From Proteiniclasticum ruminis DSM 24773 (GTDB lineage Bacteria; Bacillota; Clostridia; Clostridiales; Clostridiaceae), in contig NZ_JNKC01000001.1 of assembly GCF_000701905.1 (NCBI RefSeq), positions 682,001-746,000 on the forward strand: a stretch of 64,000 nt of DNA, written 5' to 3'. How positions within the stretch are numbered: the first letter of the stretch is position 1; every line of letters starts with the position of its first letter. Under the pieces are notes generated by a model, which did not search any database, had not been told where the DNA came from, and was given only the letters and a program-made list of their open reading frames with translations. The translations under genes were made by a program, and so were the position numbers. Of the stretch, positions 1 through 7,587 are shown one piece after another.

Positions 1-1548
1 CCAGATACTTCATTAGAACTCGTTGAACTATTGGCCCGTGATCAGCCTATGGCTGTTTATTCCGGACAAGTTGATCTTGCTCTTGGTTCTGGAGAGATGT
101 CAGATATGGTAGTGGATATCCCTATAGCACATGAAGAATTATTGGTTTCCATCCCTATTTCACACCCTCTTTCACAAGAACCCGAAATTGAAATCCAGCA
201 GCTGATCGATACACCTTTCGTTTTGCAAAGCAAGCGACACAGTATCCGGGTCATCGCAGACAAGTTATTTGAAACAGCTGGTTTTGATCCGCTCGTAGCT
301 TTCGAATCAGATGATGTTCTTCTCATTGACTCCATGCTAAATCAGTCGGTAGGTGTAGGATTGGTCTCGCAGTCACACGTGACTCCCAGAGATGATATTT
401 CGTACATTCCACTATCCCCTCCAGTATATCAGCAGCTTCATATTAGATATCCCATAGGGCATATACTTACTCCTTCTGAGAAATATCTGGCCAATTTGCT
501 GATAAAGGAACGGTTAGGTGACCCCCGCTATACTGCAATCGAGTCTCCTGAATTGGATTCAATACTCACTGAACAGAATCTTTATCGTTCATCTGATTCA
601 GATGATGCTACCTCGATAGGCATTGGGAAAGAAGCCTCCTATAGCTTCAGTCATATTTATTTGGATACAGAGATACTGTCATATCTGGTTGCAATCATCG
701 ACGAAAAAAGCTTGTCAGCAGCAGCTGAAAGACTATATATCGAGCAATCAGCCTTATCCCGACATTTAAAGAACATTGAGGATACTATCGGCCTGACACT
801 CTTTTCAAGAATCCATAATCAGCTTCAACCCTCCAATGCCGGGAAGATACTGGCAAACCATACCCGAAATATGCTGCATATAGAAAGTGAGATGTTTGAG
901 CATCTATCCTCTTACAAATCCGGATACACAGGGAAATATCAGATTTATGTGGACTCCAGCATATATGAACTAATCTGCGCCAATTTACAGACCACTTTGA
1001 GCATAAAGTATCCTGATTTGGAGATCATCCTCATCGGTGCTCATCGGGATTTCATCTATGAGTCCTTGCTGAATGCATCCACGGAAATTGGGGTTTTCTT
1101 CACCACAGATTCTTCACACCCTCAACTTAATTACGACCTTATTATTGAAAGCAGGTTTGCATACTTTAGTACGGGCGAAGATCTAACTTATAGCGCAAAA
1201 TCATCAGAGAAACTAAAATTCATTGTCGCTCCACATCATACAAGTCTGCGTTCCGATCAGGAAAAAATAATCTCAGCAGACTTCACAACCAACCCTCATA
1301 TCATATGTGAGGCTTCTATCCCTATCATGAACACCCTATTGGGTAAGACGGATGCGATAACAATTCTTCCTCTCTGCCTTATAGAGTCAGAAATGAAGTC
1401 CTGCAACCATTCCATACTTGAAACTCATCAGAAGTATAAACTCACCATTGCAACAAGAGCAGGCAAAAAACTCCCGAAAGTTTCAGAAAGCATCATAAAT
1501 GAATTGAATCAACATCTGAAAGTTTATTTTTCCAACAATAATTATTAA
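1..1548 (+). CDS. Tandem (double) LysR-type transcriptional regulator, 5' truncated by window
   Basis: The reading frame is open from base 1, so the true start lies to the left. The visible protein has two LysR units in one chain. First comes a LysR substrate-binding domain, about residues 1-185 of the visible part, lacking its own helix-turn-helix, which should be off-window. Then comes a complete LysR HTH (around bases 670-850, with the typical SLSAAAERLYIEQSALSRHL helix pattern) and a second effector domain of about 220 residues. No stop, start codon or ribosome site separates the units, so this is a genuine fusion rather than two genes. LysR proteins normally bind DNA as tetramers of about 300-residue subunits; a covalent tandem could fix a dimer. 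The target is unknown. The gene ends before a gene pair on the opposite strand. Confidence 0.85.
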   Translation, partial: PDTSLELVELLARDQPMAVYSGQVDLALGSGEMSDMVVDIPIAHEELLVSIPISHPLSQEPEIEIQQLIDTPFVLQSKRHSIRVIADKLFETAGFDPLVAFESDDVLLIDSMLNQSVGVGLVSQSHVTPRDDISYIPLSPPVYQQLHIRYPIGHILTPSEKYLANLLIKERLGDPRYTAIESPELDSILTEQNLYRSSDSDDATSIGIGKEASYSFSHIYLDTEILSYLVAIIDEKSLSAAAERLYIEQSALSRHLKNIEDTIGLTLFSRIHNQLQPSNAGKILANHTRNMLHIESEMFEHLSSYKSGYTGKYQIYVDSSIYELICANLQTTLSIKYPDLEIILIGAHRDFIYESLLNASTEIGVFFTTDSSHPQLNYDLIIESRFAYFSTGEDLTYSAKSSEKLKFIVAPHHTSLRSDQEKIISADFTTNPHIICEASIPIMNTLLGKTDAITILPLCLIESEMKSCNHSILETHQKYKLTIATRAGKKLPKVSESIINELNQHLKVYFSNNNY

Positions 1549-1773
1549 CCCACCTGATTACTATATCAACCTTTTGAGATAAATTCGAAAAAACGCAGCA
1601 ATCTCTACCATAATTCTTTATTCCTATCTTGTGAAACTCTATTGACCTCTAATGAACAACAGATTAATAGGGTGTTCTATTATCAGTAGGAATACGATTA
1701 GTATGATCCTTAAGCAAGAAACTATGTTTTTCCACGAGCGACCTCTCATTCCGTGCATACCACAAGTAAACAG
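1549..1773. other. Intergenic stretch between convergent genes
   Basis: AT-rich sequence between the LysR stop and the deaminase terminator. I see no convincing gene, repeat or RNA element in it. A poorly supported open frame on the minus strand is a shadow of the deaminase region. Confidence 0.5.
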
Positions 1774-1806
1774 CAAAAAGATTCCTTTCAAATCGAAAGG
1801 AATCTC
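1774..1806 (-). terminator. Terminator of the nucleoside deaminase gene
   Basis: On the minus strand an 11-bp perfect stem (AGATTCCTTTC / GAAAGGAATCT, 1779-1805) with a 5-base loop is followed directly by TTTTT. It lies about 55 bases downstream of the deaminase stop. Confidence 0.8.
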
Positions 1807-1859
1807 AGAGAATATTATACAATTAACATAAACATCTTTCTTCAAAACAAGAGATTCCG

Positions 1860-2315
1860 CTATTTCCCAAAGTACTCTCTCAGTATCTCCAGACTTTCTT
1901 CCCTCAAAACACCTGCTGTCACCTTTGGTTTTTGGTGGGAATGGTGAAAGACGATCTCCGAACATTTGGAACCTTCTCCGCCTAAGATTTCTTCTAAATC
2001 CATATTGCTGGCAGCATAGTAGAGTTCTCCGAGCTTTGCCCAAACCATGGCTCCGCTGCACATGAAACAGGGTTCGCAGCTGGAATAAAGGGTATATTCA
2101 GACAGGTCCGTGATTCCCGTTTCCTGACAGAACTTGCTGATGAGTCCTGTTTCTCCATGGAGCGTGGGATTCGTCATGGTGTGGATCTGATTTTCATAGG
2201 TGCAGACAATCTCTCCATCTTTTACAAGAACTGCCCCAAAGGGCTCATTTCCGTGCTCCATGGCCGATGCGGATAGTTTTATGGCTTCTTTCATAAAGTA
2301 TTCATGATTTGACAT
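1860..2315 (-). CDS. Nucleoside/guanine deaminase (CMP/dCMP-type zinc deaminase)
   Basis: A 151-residue cytidine-deaminase-fold enzyme expected to deaminate a nucleobase or nucleoside in the cytosol. The zinc site is visible: LHGE, where His binds Zn and Glu is the proton shuttle, and SSCEPCFMC, which supplies the paired cysteines (PCxxC). The GNEPFGAVLV opening is characteristic of the guanine deaminase/tRNA-adenosine-deaminase-like branch. I chose the ATG at 2315 because GGAGA sits the right distance upstream. The frame continues upstream to 2399, but without a ribosome site. It is monocistronic, with its own terminator. Guanine deaminase is the likeliest activity, but cytosine or other purine substrates cannot be excluded from sequence. 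Confidence 0.88.
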   Translation of the reverse strand: MSNHEYFMKEAIKLSASAMEHGNEPFGAVLVKDGEIVCTYENQIHTMTNPTLHGETGLISKFCQETGITDLSEYTLYSSCEPCFMCSGAMVWAKLGELYYAASNMDLEEILGGEGSKCSEIVFHHSHQKPKVTAGVLREESLEILREYFGK

Positions 2316-2504
2316 AATATCGTCTCCTTCGTTTATATAGTTAGGCTTTGATGCCATCTCATTGTGCGGCAAAATGCTTATGGATATTTGTTGGCACATA
2401 GCGTTTTTCTTATCTCTCAGTTTATCCTATCTAAGGGATACTTTGTCCTGATTATTTCTAAAGTTTATATGAACATAACGTTTCAGTTATTGCTGGAAAT
2501 ATGA

Positions 2505-2540
2505 CAAAAAATATCCCTGAAGTCAAACTGACCTCAGGGA
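2505..2540 (-). terminator. Terminator of the heliorhodopsin gene
   Basis: On the minus strand, CCCTGAGGTCA pairs with TGACTTCAGGG (one mismatch) around a short GTT loop, followed by ATATTTTTTG. It starts about 30 bases after the heliorhodopsin stop. Confidence 0.85.
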
Positions 2541-2568
2541 CTATAAAGAGAGAGATGTGATGATTACG

Positions 2569-3360
2569 TTATGGCTGCATGGCTCCGAAGAGAACCAGCC
2601 AGGCCAGGATGGATTTTGCCACCAGGCTTAAAATGATATAGACTCTTTCTCCATAGATGTAGTCTTTCCACTTACCGATGCCTTTATACTGAAGCACCAT
2701 GTTTACCGGGAATGTATTGAAAGCTACAAAGTAGGTTCCGATAATGGCCCATACAAACCATGGCACATCGCTGAAGTTACCGGTACCAAACATATAGAGA
2801 AGAATGGCGATCCATGGAGCGATACCTGCAATGGATCCCCAGATAAAGGGTCCCCAGATGACCTTGTCCTTTTTACGTCCTGCGTTCAGCTGCTCCATGA
2901 CAAGTCCAAAGAGGTTCATGGATGCATTGACAATAAAGATCAGCACCAGGGAAGCAATGTCATAAATGCCAAAAAGTGTTGCGATGAGTACAATCATAAT
3001 AGAGGAACTCAAGGAATACTCAAACCATCTGAACTGGTTGATGCCCATCTCCAGATCTTTTCCATACTTCTCATTGAGCTTCTTTGGAAGAGAAATGAGG
3101 AAGTGCGCAGCAGCAGAAATCAGAAGGAATGAAGCTACAAGGATTCCGAAGGGCAGCTGGAAGAGTTCTTTTGACTGAAGCTCCAGGCTCATGGTTTCTG
3201 TATTGAACGCCAGGAAATTCTGCGTGATCACCGGTGAAAACTCTGCAATCTTCTCAATCACTGTGGTGGCCAGAAAAAGCATCGCCACGCCCTGCACAAA
3301 GTGAAGCACCCCCATGATCAGGTTGAAATTTCTTAATTTCTTTAAAGTGATGGGTTTCAT
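2569..3360 (-). CDS. Heliorhodopsin
   Basis: A 263-residue polytopic membrane protein with seven hydrophobic segments. It matches the heliorhodopsin family, light-absorbing retinal proteins whose N-terminus faces the cytoplasm, opposite to other rhodopsins. The seventh helix carries SLVAKS with the Schiff-base lysine at residue 249. The third helix carries RWFEYSLSSS with the probable counterion Glu114. His20 and His86 sit where the conserved His pair lies in the founding member 48C12 (H23, H80). QYKGIGKWKDYIYGE before the last helix is another family signature. The start is well set by GAGAGGAGA upstream. The gene is monocistronic, with its own terminator. No retinal synthesis gene is in the window. 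The function is unknown in general: heliorhodopsins show no strong ion pumping and are thought to be sensory or to modulate partner enzymes. Confidence 0.92.
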   Translation of the reverse strand: MKPITLKKLRNFNLIMGVLHFVQGVAMLFLATTVIEKIAEFSPVITQNFLAFNTETMSLELQSKELFQLPFGILVASFLLISAAAHFLISLPKKLNEKYGKDLEMGINQFRWFEYSLSSSIMIVLIATLFGIYDIASLVLIFIVNASMNLFGLVMEQLNAGRKKDKVIWGPFIWGSIAGIAPWIAILLYMFGTGNFSDVPWFVWAIIGTYFVAFNTFPVNMVLQYKGIGKWKDYIYGERVYIILSLVAKSILAWLVLFGAMQP

Positions 3361-3461
3361 AATTAATCTCTCCTCTCGATATATTCACGTTTCGTGTTCT
3401 TTGATATCATCCTAATCCTAATGTTCACATTATGCAATATTTATTGTTGTTAGCTACCACT

Positions 3462-3480
3462 AAATCACATTGTGTGATTT
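3462..3480. promoter_or_regulatory. Palindrome upstream of the heliorhodopsin gene
   Basis: AAATCACA TTG TGTGATTT is a perfect 8-bp inverted repeat with a 3-base centre. It lies about 100 bases before the heliorhodopsin start, between that gene and the upstream Ldh2 terminator. There is no T-tract, so it reads as an operator rather than a terminator. The binding protein is unknown. Confidence 0.45.
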
Positions 3481-3490
3481 TTTATATCTG

Positions 3491-3521
3491 TAAAAAAGAC
3501 CAGCTGTAAGCACAGCTGGCC
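3491..3521 (-). terminator. Terminator of the Ldh2-type dehydrogenase gene
   Basis: On the minus strand, CCAGCTGT/ACAGCTGG forms an 8-bp stem (3500-3519) with a 4-base loop, followed by TCTTTTTTA. It begins six bases after the stop codon. Confidence 0.9.
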
Positions 3522-3526
3522 TTCTA

Positions 3527-4531
3527 TCATAGAGACTCAATGATTCTCCAGATTTTTTCTTCCACAGGAATCCCCATCCTGAGGTTTTCCTCCCGTCGCT
3601 TCATGGTGGACTCCCCTGGATAGTATACCGCCCCTCCTTCTTTCAGAGGTTCAGAGTCCTTGGTGAAGGAAATAATACGTTCTGTCATTTTTTCAATGTC
3701 TTCCACACTGGAAAACTTTCTGGGATCTATGGCCAGAAGAATCTGAGACAGTCCTTTTTCTTTCATCGAATCGCTGGGAATCTCAGAAACACTGTCGCCT
3801 CCAGCTAAAATGGACGCAATCATATCAAGAACCAGCGAGAATCCGCTGCCTTTCCAGAAGCCTATGGGAAGAACCTGGGAGCTTTCGAGGATCTTTCCTG
3901 GATCCTTTGTGAGATTCCCCTCTTTATCATACCCCCCTGGAACCGGAAGCTCTTTTCCCGCAAGCTTTAAGGTCTCCATCTTCCCGTAGGAGAACTGGGA
4001 GAGTGCCATATCCACAACAATATGAGCGCCCTCTTTACCAGGGACTGCCATGATAAATGGATTGTTTCCAATGCGCAGATCTTTCCCGCCATAAGCTGGC
4101 ATATTAGGCATGGTATTGGTCCAGCAGATACCGATATACCCTTCCTCTGCCGCCTGCCATCCGAATGCGCCGCCCCGAAGCCAATGGTTGGTGTTTCTTA
4201 AGGCCACCAGTCCAATGCCAAACTGATCCGCCAGTTCACAGGCTCTTTTCATGGCTCTCTTGGCGTTGAGATTTCCAATGCCAAGCTGTCCATCCCACCT
4301 CTCCATGGCCCCAAAGGACATCTCGCAGAGGGCTTCTTTATCCACCTCAATGATCCCGGCATCAATCTGGCTGATGATCCTTGGAAAACGGTTGACTCCA
4401 TGGCTGTAGACTCCATCGAGGCTTGTTTTTGCAAAGTTCTCTGCGGCTTCGTAGGCTCTTTCCTCTGAGAAACCTCTCTTCAATAAAATCTTCTTGAAGG
4501 TTTCCAGCATATCGTTATAGTTAATCCTCAT
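3527..4531 (-). CDS. Ldh2/YiaK-family NAD(P)-dependent 2-hydroxyacid dehydrogenase
   Basis: A 334-residue member of the malate/L-lactate dehydrogenase (Ldh2, DlgD/YiaK, ComC) family, cytosolic and unrelated to classical Rossmann lactate dehydrogenases. Family marks: SHGVNRFPR near the N-terminus, NTNHWLRGGAFGWQAAE with the catalytic His, and the PAYGGKDLRIGNNPF nucleotide-binding stretch. The ATG at 4531 is seven bases from AGAAGGAG; the in-frame ATG at 4537 touches the ribosome site and is less likely. It is divergent from the GntR regulator and shares its operator region. Inference: it interconverts a 2-keto acid and the 2-hydroxyacid fed to the dehydratase operon at 5.6-16.8 kb. Alternatives are malate, lactate or diketogulonate-type substrates. 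Confidence 0.85.
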   Translation of the reverse strand: MRINYNDMLETFKKILLKRGFSEERAYEAAENFAKTSLDGVYSHGVNRFPRIISQIDAGIIEVDKEALCEMSFGAMERWDGQLGIGNLNAKRAMKRACELADQFGIGLVALRNTNHWLRGGAFGWQAAEEGYIGICWTNTMPNMPAYGGKDLRIGNNPFIMAVPGKEGAHIVVDMALSQFSYGKMETLKLAGKELPVPGGYDKEGNLTKDPGKILESSQVLPIGFWKGSGFSLVLDMIASILAGGDSVSEIPSDSMKEKGLSQILLAIDPRKFSSVEDIEKMTERIISFTKDSEPLKEGGAVYYPGESTMKRREENLRMGIPVEEKIWRIIESL

Positions 4532-4575
4532 GTTCATACTCCTTCTGACTATGTTTGATTAAATCTAGGAAACTT

Positions 4576-4605
4576 ACTTGTAGACCTTGTTCAACTTTTA
4601 CAAGT
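4576..4605. promoter_or_regulatory. Candidate GntR operator between Ldh2 and GntR genes
   Basis: The inverted repeat ACTTGTA ... TACAAGT spans 30 bases in the divergent promoter region, with an extra CTTGTT half-site inside. The stretch TTACTTGTA is also present at the promoter of the dehydratase operon (16909-16917). A TATAAT -10 for the GntR gene lies at 4638-4643. Confidence 0.5.
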
Positions 4606-4706
4606 CCCTTCCTTCTTCATTATCCCATAAAATATGATATAATTGTCATTACAATAATAATATATATAGGAACTGCTTATCCGGTTCCTTTTAGGAGACT
4701 ATTAAT

Positions 4707-5378
4707 ATGAGATACTCATCCATATCAGCAGAAGATTTGCTTCAGGATCTGAGCAGACGCATTCGAGTTCTGGATTTAAAACCCGGCTCAATGATCAGTG
4801 AGAATGAAATGGCAGAATATTATAATGTTTCAAGAAGTACCATACGAACCATCTTTTCTAAACTTGAACAGATGAAACTTGTAACACGCTTACCACAAAT
4901 TGGAACCTTTATTAGCCCTTTCAACTTGGAACTTATAAATCAGATCATGTATATTCGATACCTGATTGAACTGGATGCCTTTGAAAAACTTATCGACAAG
5001 GGCTTATCTGAAGAACTGATTCAAAAGCTGGAGAACAACATAAAAGAACAAGAGAAGAATATAGATATTCAAGAATATGAGAATACTTTCCGGAAAATTG
5101 ACGATGATTTTCATAAGCTTATTTTAAACAGCGTGGGTCTTGGCACATTAATAGAAGTCCTGTCAGATCATTCTATCCATTTGCAACGTTGGCGTAACTT
5201 CGAAGTTACTGCCTGCAGTAAAATCAATCTGATCGTGAACCAGCATAAAGAAATTTTCCAGACACTGCTTGATGGTGATTTTCCGGCCTGCAAAAAAATC
5301 GTAACAACACACTTAATGAGCATACAAAAGACAGAGTTCATCGAAGAAATGAAGCTGAAGTATCCTGAGTATTTTTAA
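4707..5378 (+). CDS. GntR-family transcriptional regulator (FadR/FCD subgroup)
   Basis: 223 residues. An N-terminal winged helix (about residues 5-72, with SENEMAEYYNVSRSTIRTIF as the recognition region) is followed by an all-helical FCD ligand-binding domain. FCD metal-ligand positions appear as DDDFHKL, NQHKEI and TTHL. FCD regulators usually bind small carboxylic acids and are released from DNA by them. TTAGGAGA precedes the ATG at good spacing. It is divergent from the Ldh2 gene and follows the 3' end of the CoA-transferase operon convergently. Inference: it senses a hydroxy- or keto-acid and controls itself, Ldh2 and the dehydratase operon through the shared ACTTGT...ACAAGT sites. Confidence 0.88.
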   Translation: MRYSSISAEDLLQDLSRRIRVLDLKPGSMISENEMAEYYNVSRSTIRTIFSKLEQMKLVTRLPQIGTFISPFNLELINQIMYIRYLIELDAFEKLIDKGLSEELIQKLENNIKEQEKNIDIQEYENTFRKIDDDFHKLILNSVGLGTLIEVLSDHSIHLQRWRNFEVTACSKINLIVNQHKEIFQTLLDGDFPACKKIVTTHLMSIQKTEFIEEMKLKYPEYF

Positions 5379-5539
5379 GGTTTCGACTTTTTATATTTTA
5401 TAAACCTGTACCTTAAGAATCTCTTCTATTCTAATTCTTGTGAATCAAACATTAGTCTATGAAAATAATATATTGGCCGATTGTAAAATTAAATGCAACA
5501 AGTTAAGAAAGATTGAACCATAATATATTATAGAAAAGC

Positions 5540-5592
5540 AAAAAAAGTCATAGGGATCATGCATTTGTTATGCTGATATTCTATGACTTTTT
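5540..5592. terminator. Bidirectional terminator between GntR and the CoA-transferase operon
   Basis: AAAAAGTCATAG (5542-5553) pairs perfectly with CTATGACTTTTT (5581-5592) around a 27-base loop that contains a further ATGCA-type hairpin. The A/T tails suit both directions. Confidence 0.8.
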
Positions 5593-5657
5593 CATGCTGC
5601 ATAATCTTGGCTCTAAATTATCTGAAACCCCTGCATCATACAGAAAGAGTCCTATGA

Positions 5658-6905
5658 TTATGCTTTATTCTTGCGCCAAACAAAGAGTGTGTTATTTTTC
5701 TCCATTTCAGCAATCGCTTCTTCTGAATATCCAAGTTCTTCCAGAATTTCGTGTCCATGCTCACCAATGAGTGGCCCTCTGTTATAAGGTGCACTTCCCA
5801 TTTCATGGAAATTCACTGGCGGTCTCACCAGTGTACGCTCATTTCCATTCTCATACTTCATCCGATAAAAACAGTCATTCGCCCATGCTTGCTCGTCCTC
5901 AAGAATTTCTTCCCAAGACTGAGCGACACTGAAGGGAATATCCGCCTCAGTCAATACTTCTCGCCATTTGGGAACATCCTGCTCTCCCATGGCTTTCATA
6001 CAGATATCGTAGACTTCATGACCCAGGCCATTTCTCTGTAGATTCTGAACTGGATAGTATTTTTCTTCATCCACTAAATCTTCCCTGCCCAGTGCCGTCA
6101 TAAATCGGTTGTAATACGTATTATAATCTGGCATACAAGTCTGGATAAACCGGTCATCTTTCGTTCTCCAAGCAGCATTAAATGGGTTAGCGGATTCTCT
6201 AACAGAAATCGGATAAGGCTTGCCAATTTCTTTATACTGAGCCGCCTGAACCATCATGCCCATATTAAATACCGCACTTTGGAAAAGACTTGTGGATACT
6301 TTCTCCCCTTTTCCCGTGGTCTTGGCCTTATAGAGCGCAGCTAAAATTCCCGCTGCCAAGTTCATCCCCACATTATGATCTCCAATTCCTGGGACCACAT
6401 TCATGGGAATGGTTCCCTTTTGTCTCAAGGAATCCAGATATCCTCCACGAGCAAAATATGCTGTAAAGTCAAAGCCAGGAAGATCCTTATCCGGTCCCAT
6501 CTCTCCATAGCCTGTGCAAATGGCATACACCAGTTTAGGATATTTCTTTTTAAGTGTTTCATAATCTAAATTGGCTCTTTCCAACGCTTGAACTCGCCAG
6601 TTGGTAATGAGAACATCGGCATCATCCATCAGTTTATAAAACACCTCTTTACCTGCTGGGTCCTTCATATTGATGGAAATACATCTCTTATTCGCATTTT
6701 CCAGTTCCCATGTGGTATTTTCATACATATCAAGAGGTCTTCCCTCCGATGGTGCGGTATATCTCAGCGGATCTCCCTTTGATGATTCGATCTTGATCAC
6801 ATCCGCACCTAAATCTGCCATAAATCTCCCAGCGGTTGCAGCTGCAATAAAATTAGCCAGCTCAACGACCTTGACACCTTTAAGGGGTTTGTTCATTTCA
6901 TCCAT
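5658..6905 (-). CDS. Family III (CaiB/BaiF, HadA/FldA-like) acyl-CoA transferase
   Basis: A 415-residue cytosolic enzyme that moves CoA between carboxylic acids. It has the family opening LKGVKVVELANFIAAATAGR with DLGADVIKIE. The GIGDHNVGMN segment places the catalytic aspartate at residue 176, matching Asp169 of formyl-CoA transferase. In Stickland pathways HadA and FldA transfer CoA from the reduced or enoyl product to the incoming 2-hydroxyacid. The start at 6905 follows GGAGG at ideal spacing and overlaps the preceding gene by eight bases, so it is translationally coupled. It is the last gene of the dehydratase operon. The substrate is inferred from context only. Confidence 0.88.
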   Translation of the reverse strand: MDEMNKPLKGVKVVELANFIAAATAGRFMADLGADVIKIESSKGDPLRYTAPSEGRPLDMYENTTWELENANKRCISINMKDPAGKEVFYKLMDDADVLITNWRVQALERANLDYETLKKKYPKLVYAICTGYGEMGPDKDLPGFDFTAYFARGGYLDSLRQKGTIPMNVVPGIGDHNVGMNLAAGILAALYKAKTTGKGEKVSTSLFQSAVFNMGMMVQAAQYKEIGKPYPISVRESANPFNAAWRTKDDRFIQTCMPDYNTYYNRFMTALGREDLVDEEKYYPVQNLQRNGLGHEVYDICMKAMGEQDVPKWREVLTEADIPFSVAQSWEEILEDEQAWANDCFYRMKYENGNERTLVRPPVNFHEMGSAPYNRGPLIGEHGHEILEELGYSEEAIAEMEKNNTLFVWRKNKA

Positions 6906-7581
6906 TGCTGTTCCTCCTAAGTTCTACTGTTTTTAGTTTTCTTGTTTCATACTGAGCGCTGAGCTCATGCATCAAGTGCAGCGTCTTTCCTATCATAAAT
7001 GCAGAAATTACGGTTCCTATCCCTACTCCTACAATCTTCCCAAAACTTAGATAGGATATCAAAGTAGACAGCAGTACAATGGTGCAGTCAAAATAGAGTT
7101 TGACTGTTGCAACAGGATACCTGCTGATTTTTGATATCCCTAGGACCAGTCCTTCTGCTGGTTGCGCCATAAGCTCTGCCTTCAAGTACTGAAAGAGCCC
7201 AAAGGCAACAATGAGAATACTAAACACCAGCAGCAGGATTCTGCCTGGAAAAAACTGTGGAGTTGAAATCCATTGAAACAAGTGATTGGTAATCGTAACA
7301 AAATAGCCAAAGACTGATGCAACTAGAATCTGTGCTAAATTATAGATTTTAAAGTCTTTTCTGAGCAGAAGAATCTGCATCAGCACGTACACTGTAAAAA
7401 CCAGTGTAGTGACCAGTCCAAGTTCCAAATTCATTACTTGACTGACTACATAAGGCAGTGAATTTACCGGGGATACTCCCAGCTGGGACTTGATCGATAA
7501 AGTGACCCCTATTGCCAGTGAGAATAAGCCCAGTGTATATCGTGAAAGTCTGATCAAATAGCTTTCATAACTCATATTCAT
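6898..7581 (-). CDS. YczE/YitT-like integral membrane protein
   Basis: A 227-residue membrane protein with about five or six hydrophobic segments. The N-terminal GLFSLAIGVTLSIKSQLGVSP followed by VNSLPYVVS is typical of the YczE/YyaS family, whose biochemical role is unknown. It lies six bases after etfA and overlaps the CoA-transferase start, so it is clearly part of the operon. Two possible starts, ATG at 7581 and 7575, share one weak ribosome site. Because it is co-transcribed with an acid-forming pathway, export or import of a hydroxyacid or product is a reasonable guess, but nothing in the sequence proves transport. Confidence 0.75.
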   Translation of the reverse strand: MNMSYESYLIRLSRYTLGLFSLAIGVTLSIKSQLGVSPVNSLPYVVSQVMNLELGLVTTLVFTVYVLMQILLLRKDFKIYNLAQILVASVFGYFVTITNHLFQWISTPQFFPGRILLLVFSILIVAFGLFQYLKAELMAQPAEGLVLGISKISRYPVATVKLYFDCTIVLLSTLISYLSFGKIVGVGIGTVISAFMIGKTLHLMHELSAQYETRKLKTVELRRNSNG

Positions 7582-7587
7582 GCTACC

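Noticed and set aside
2569-3360. Calling the seven-helix protein a generic membrane protein or a type 1 proton-pumping rhodopsin
   Set aside because: It lacks the DTE/DTD-type helix-3 motif of pumps and carries the heliorhodopsin-specific helix-3 Glu, SLVAKS and His pair.
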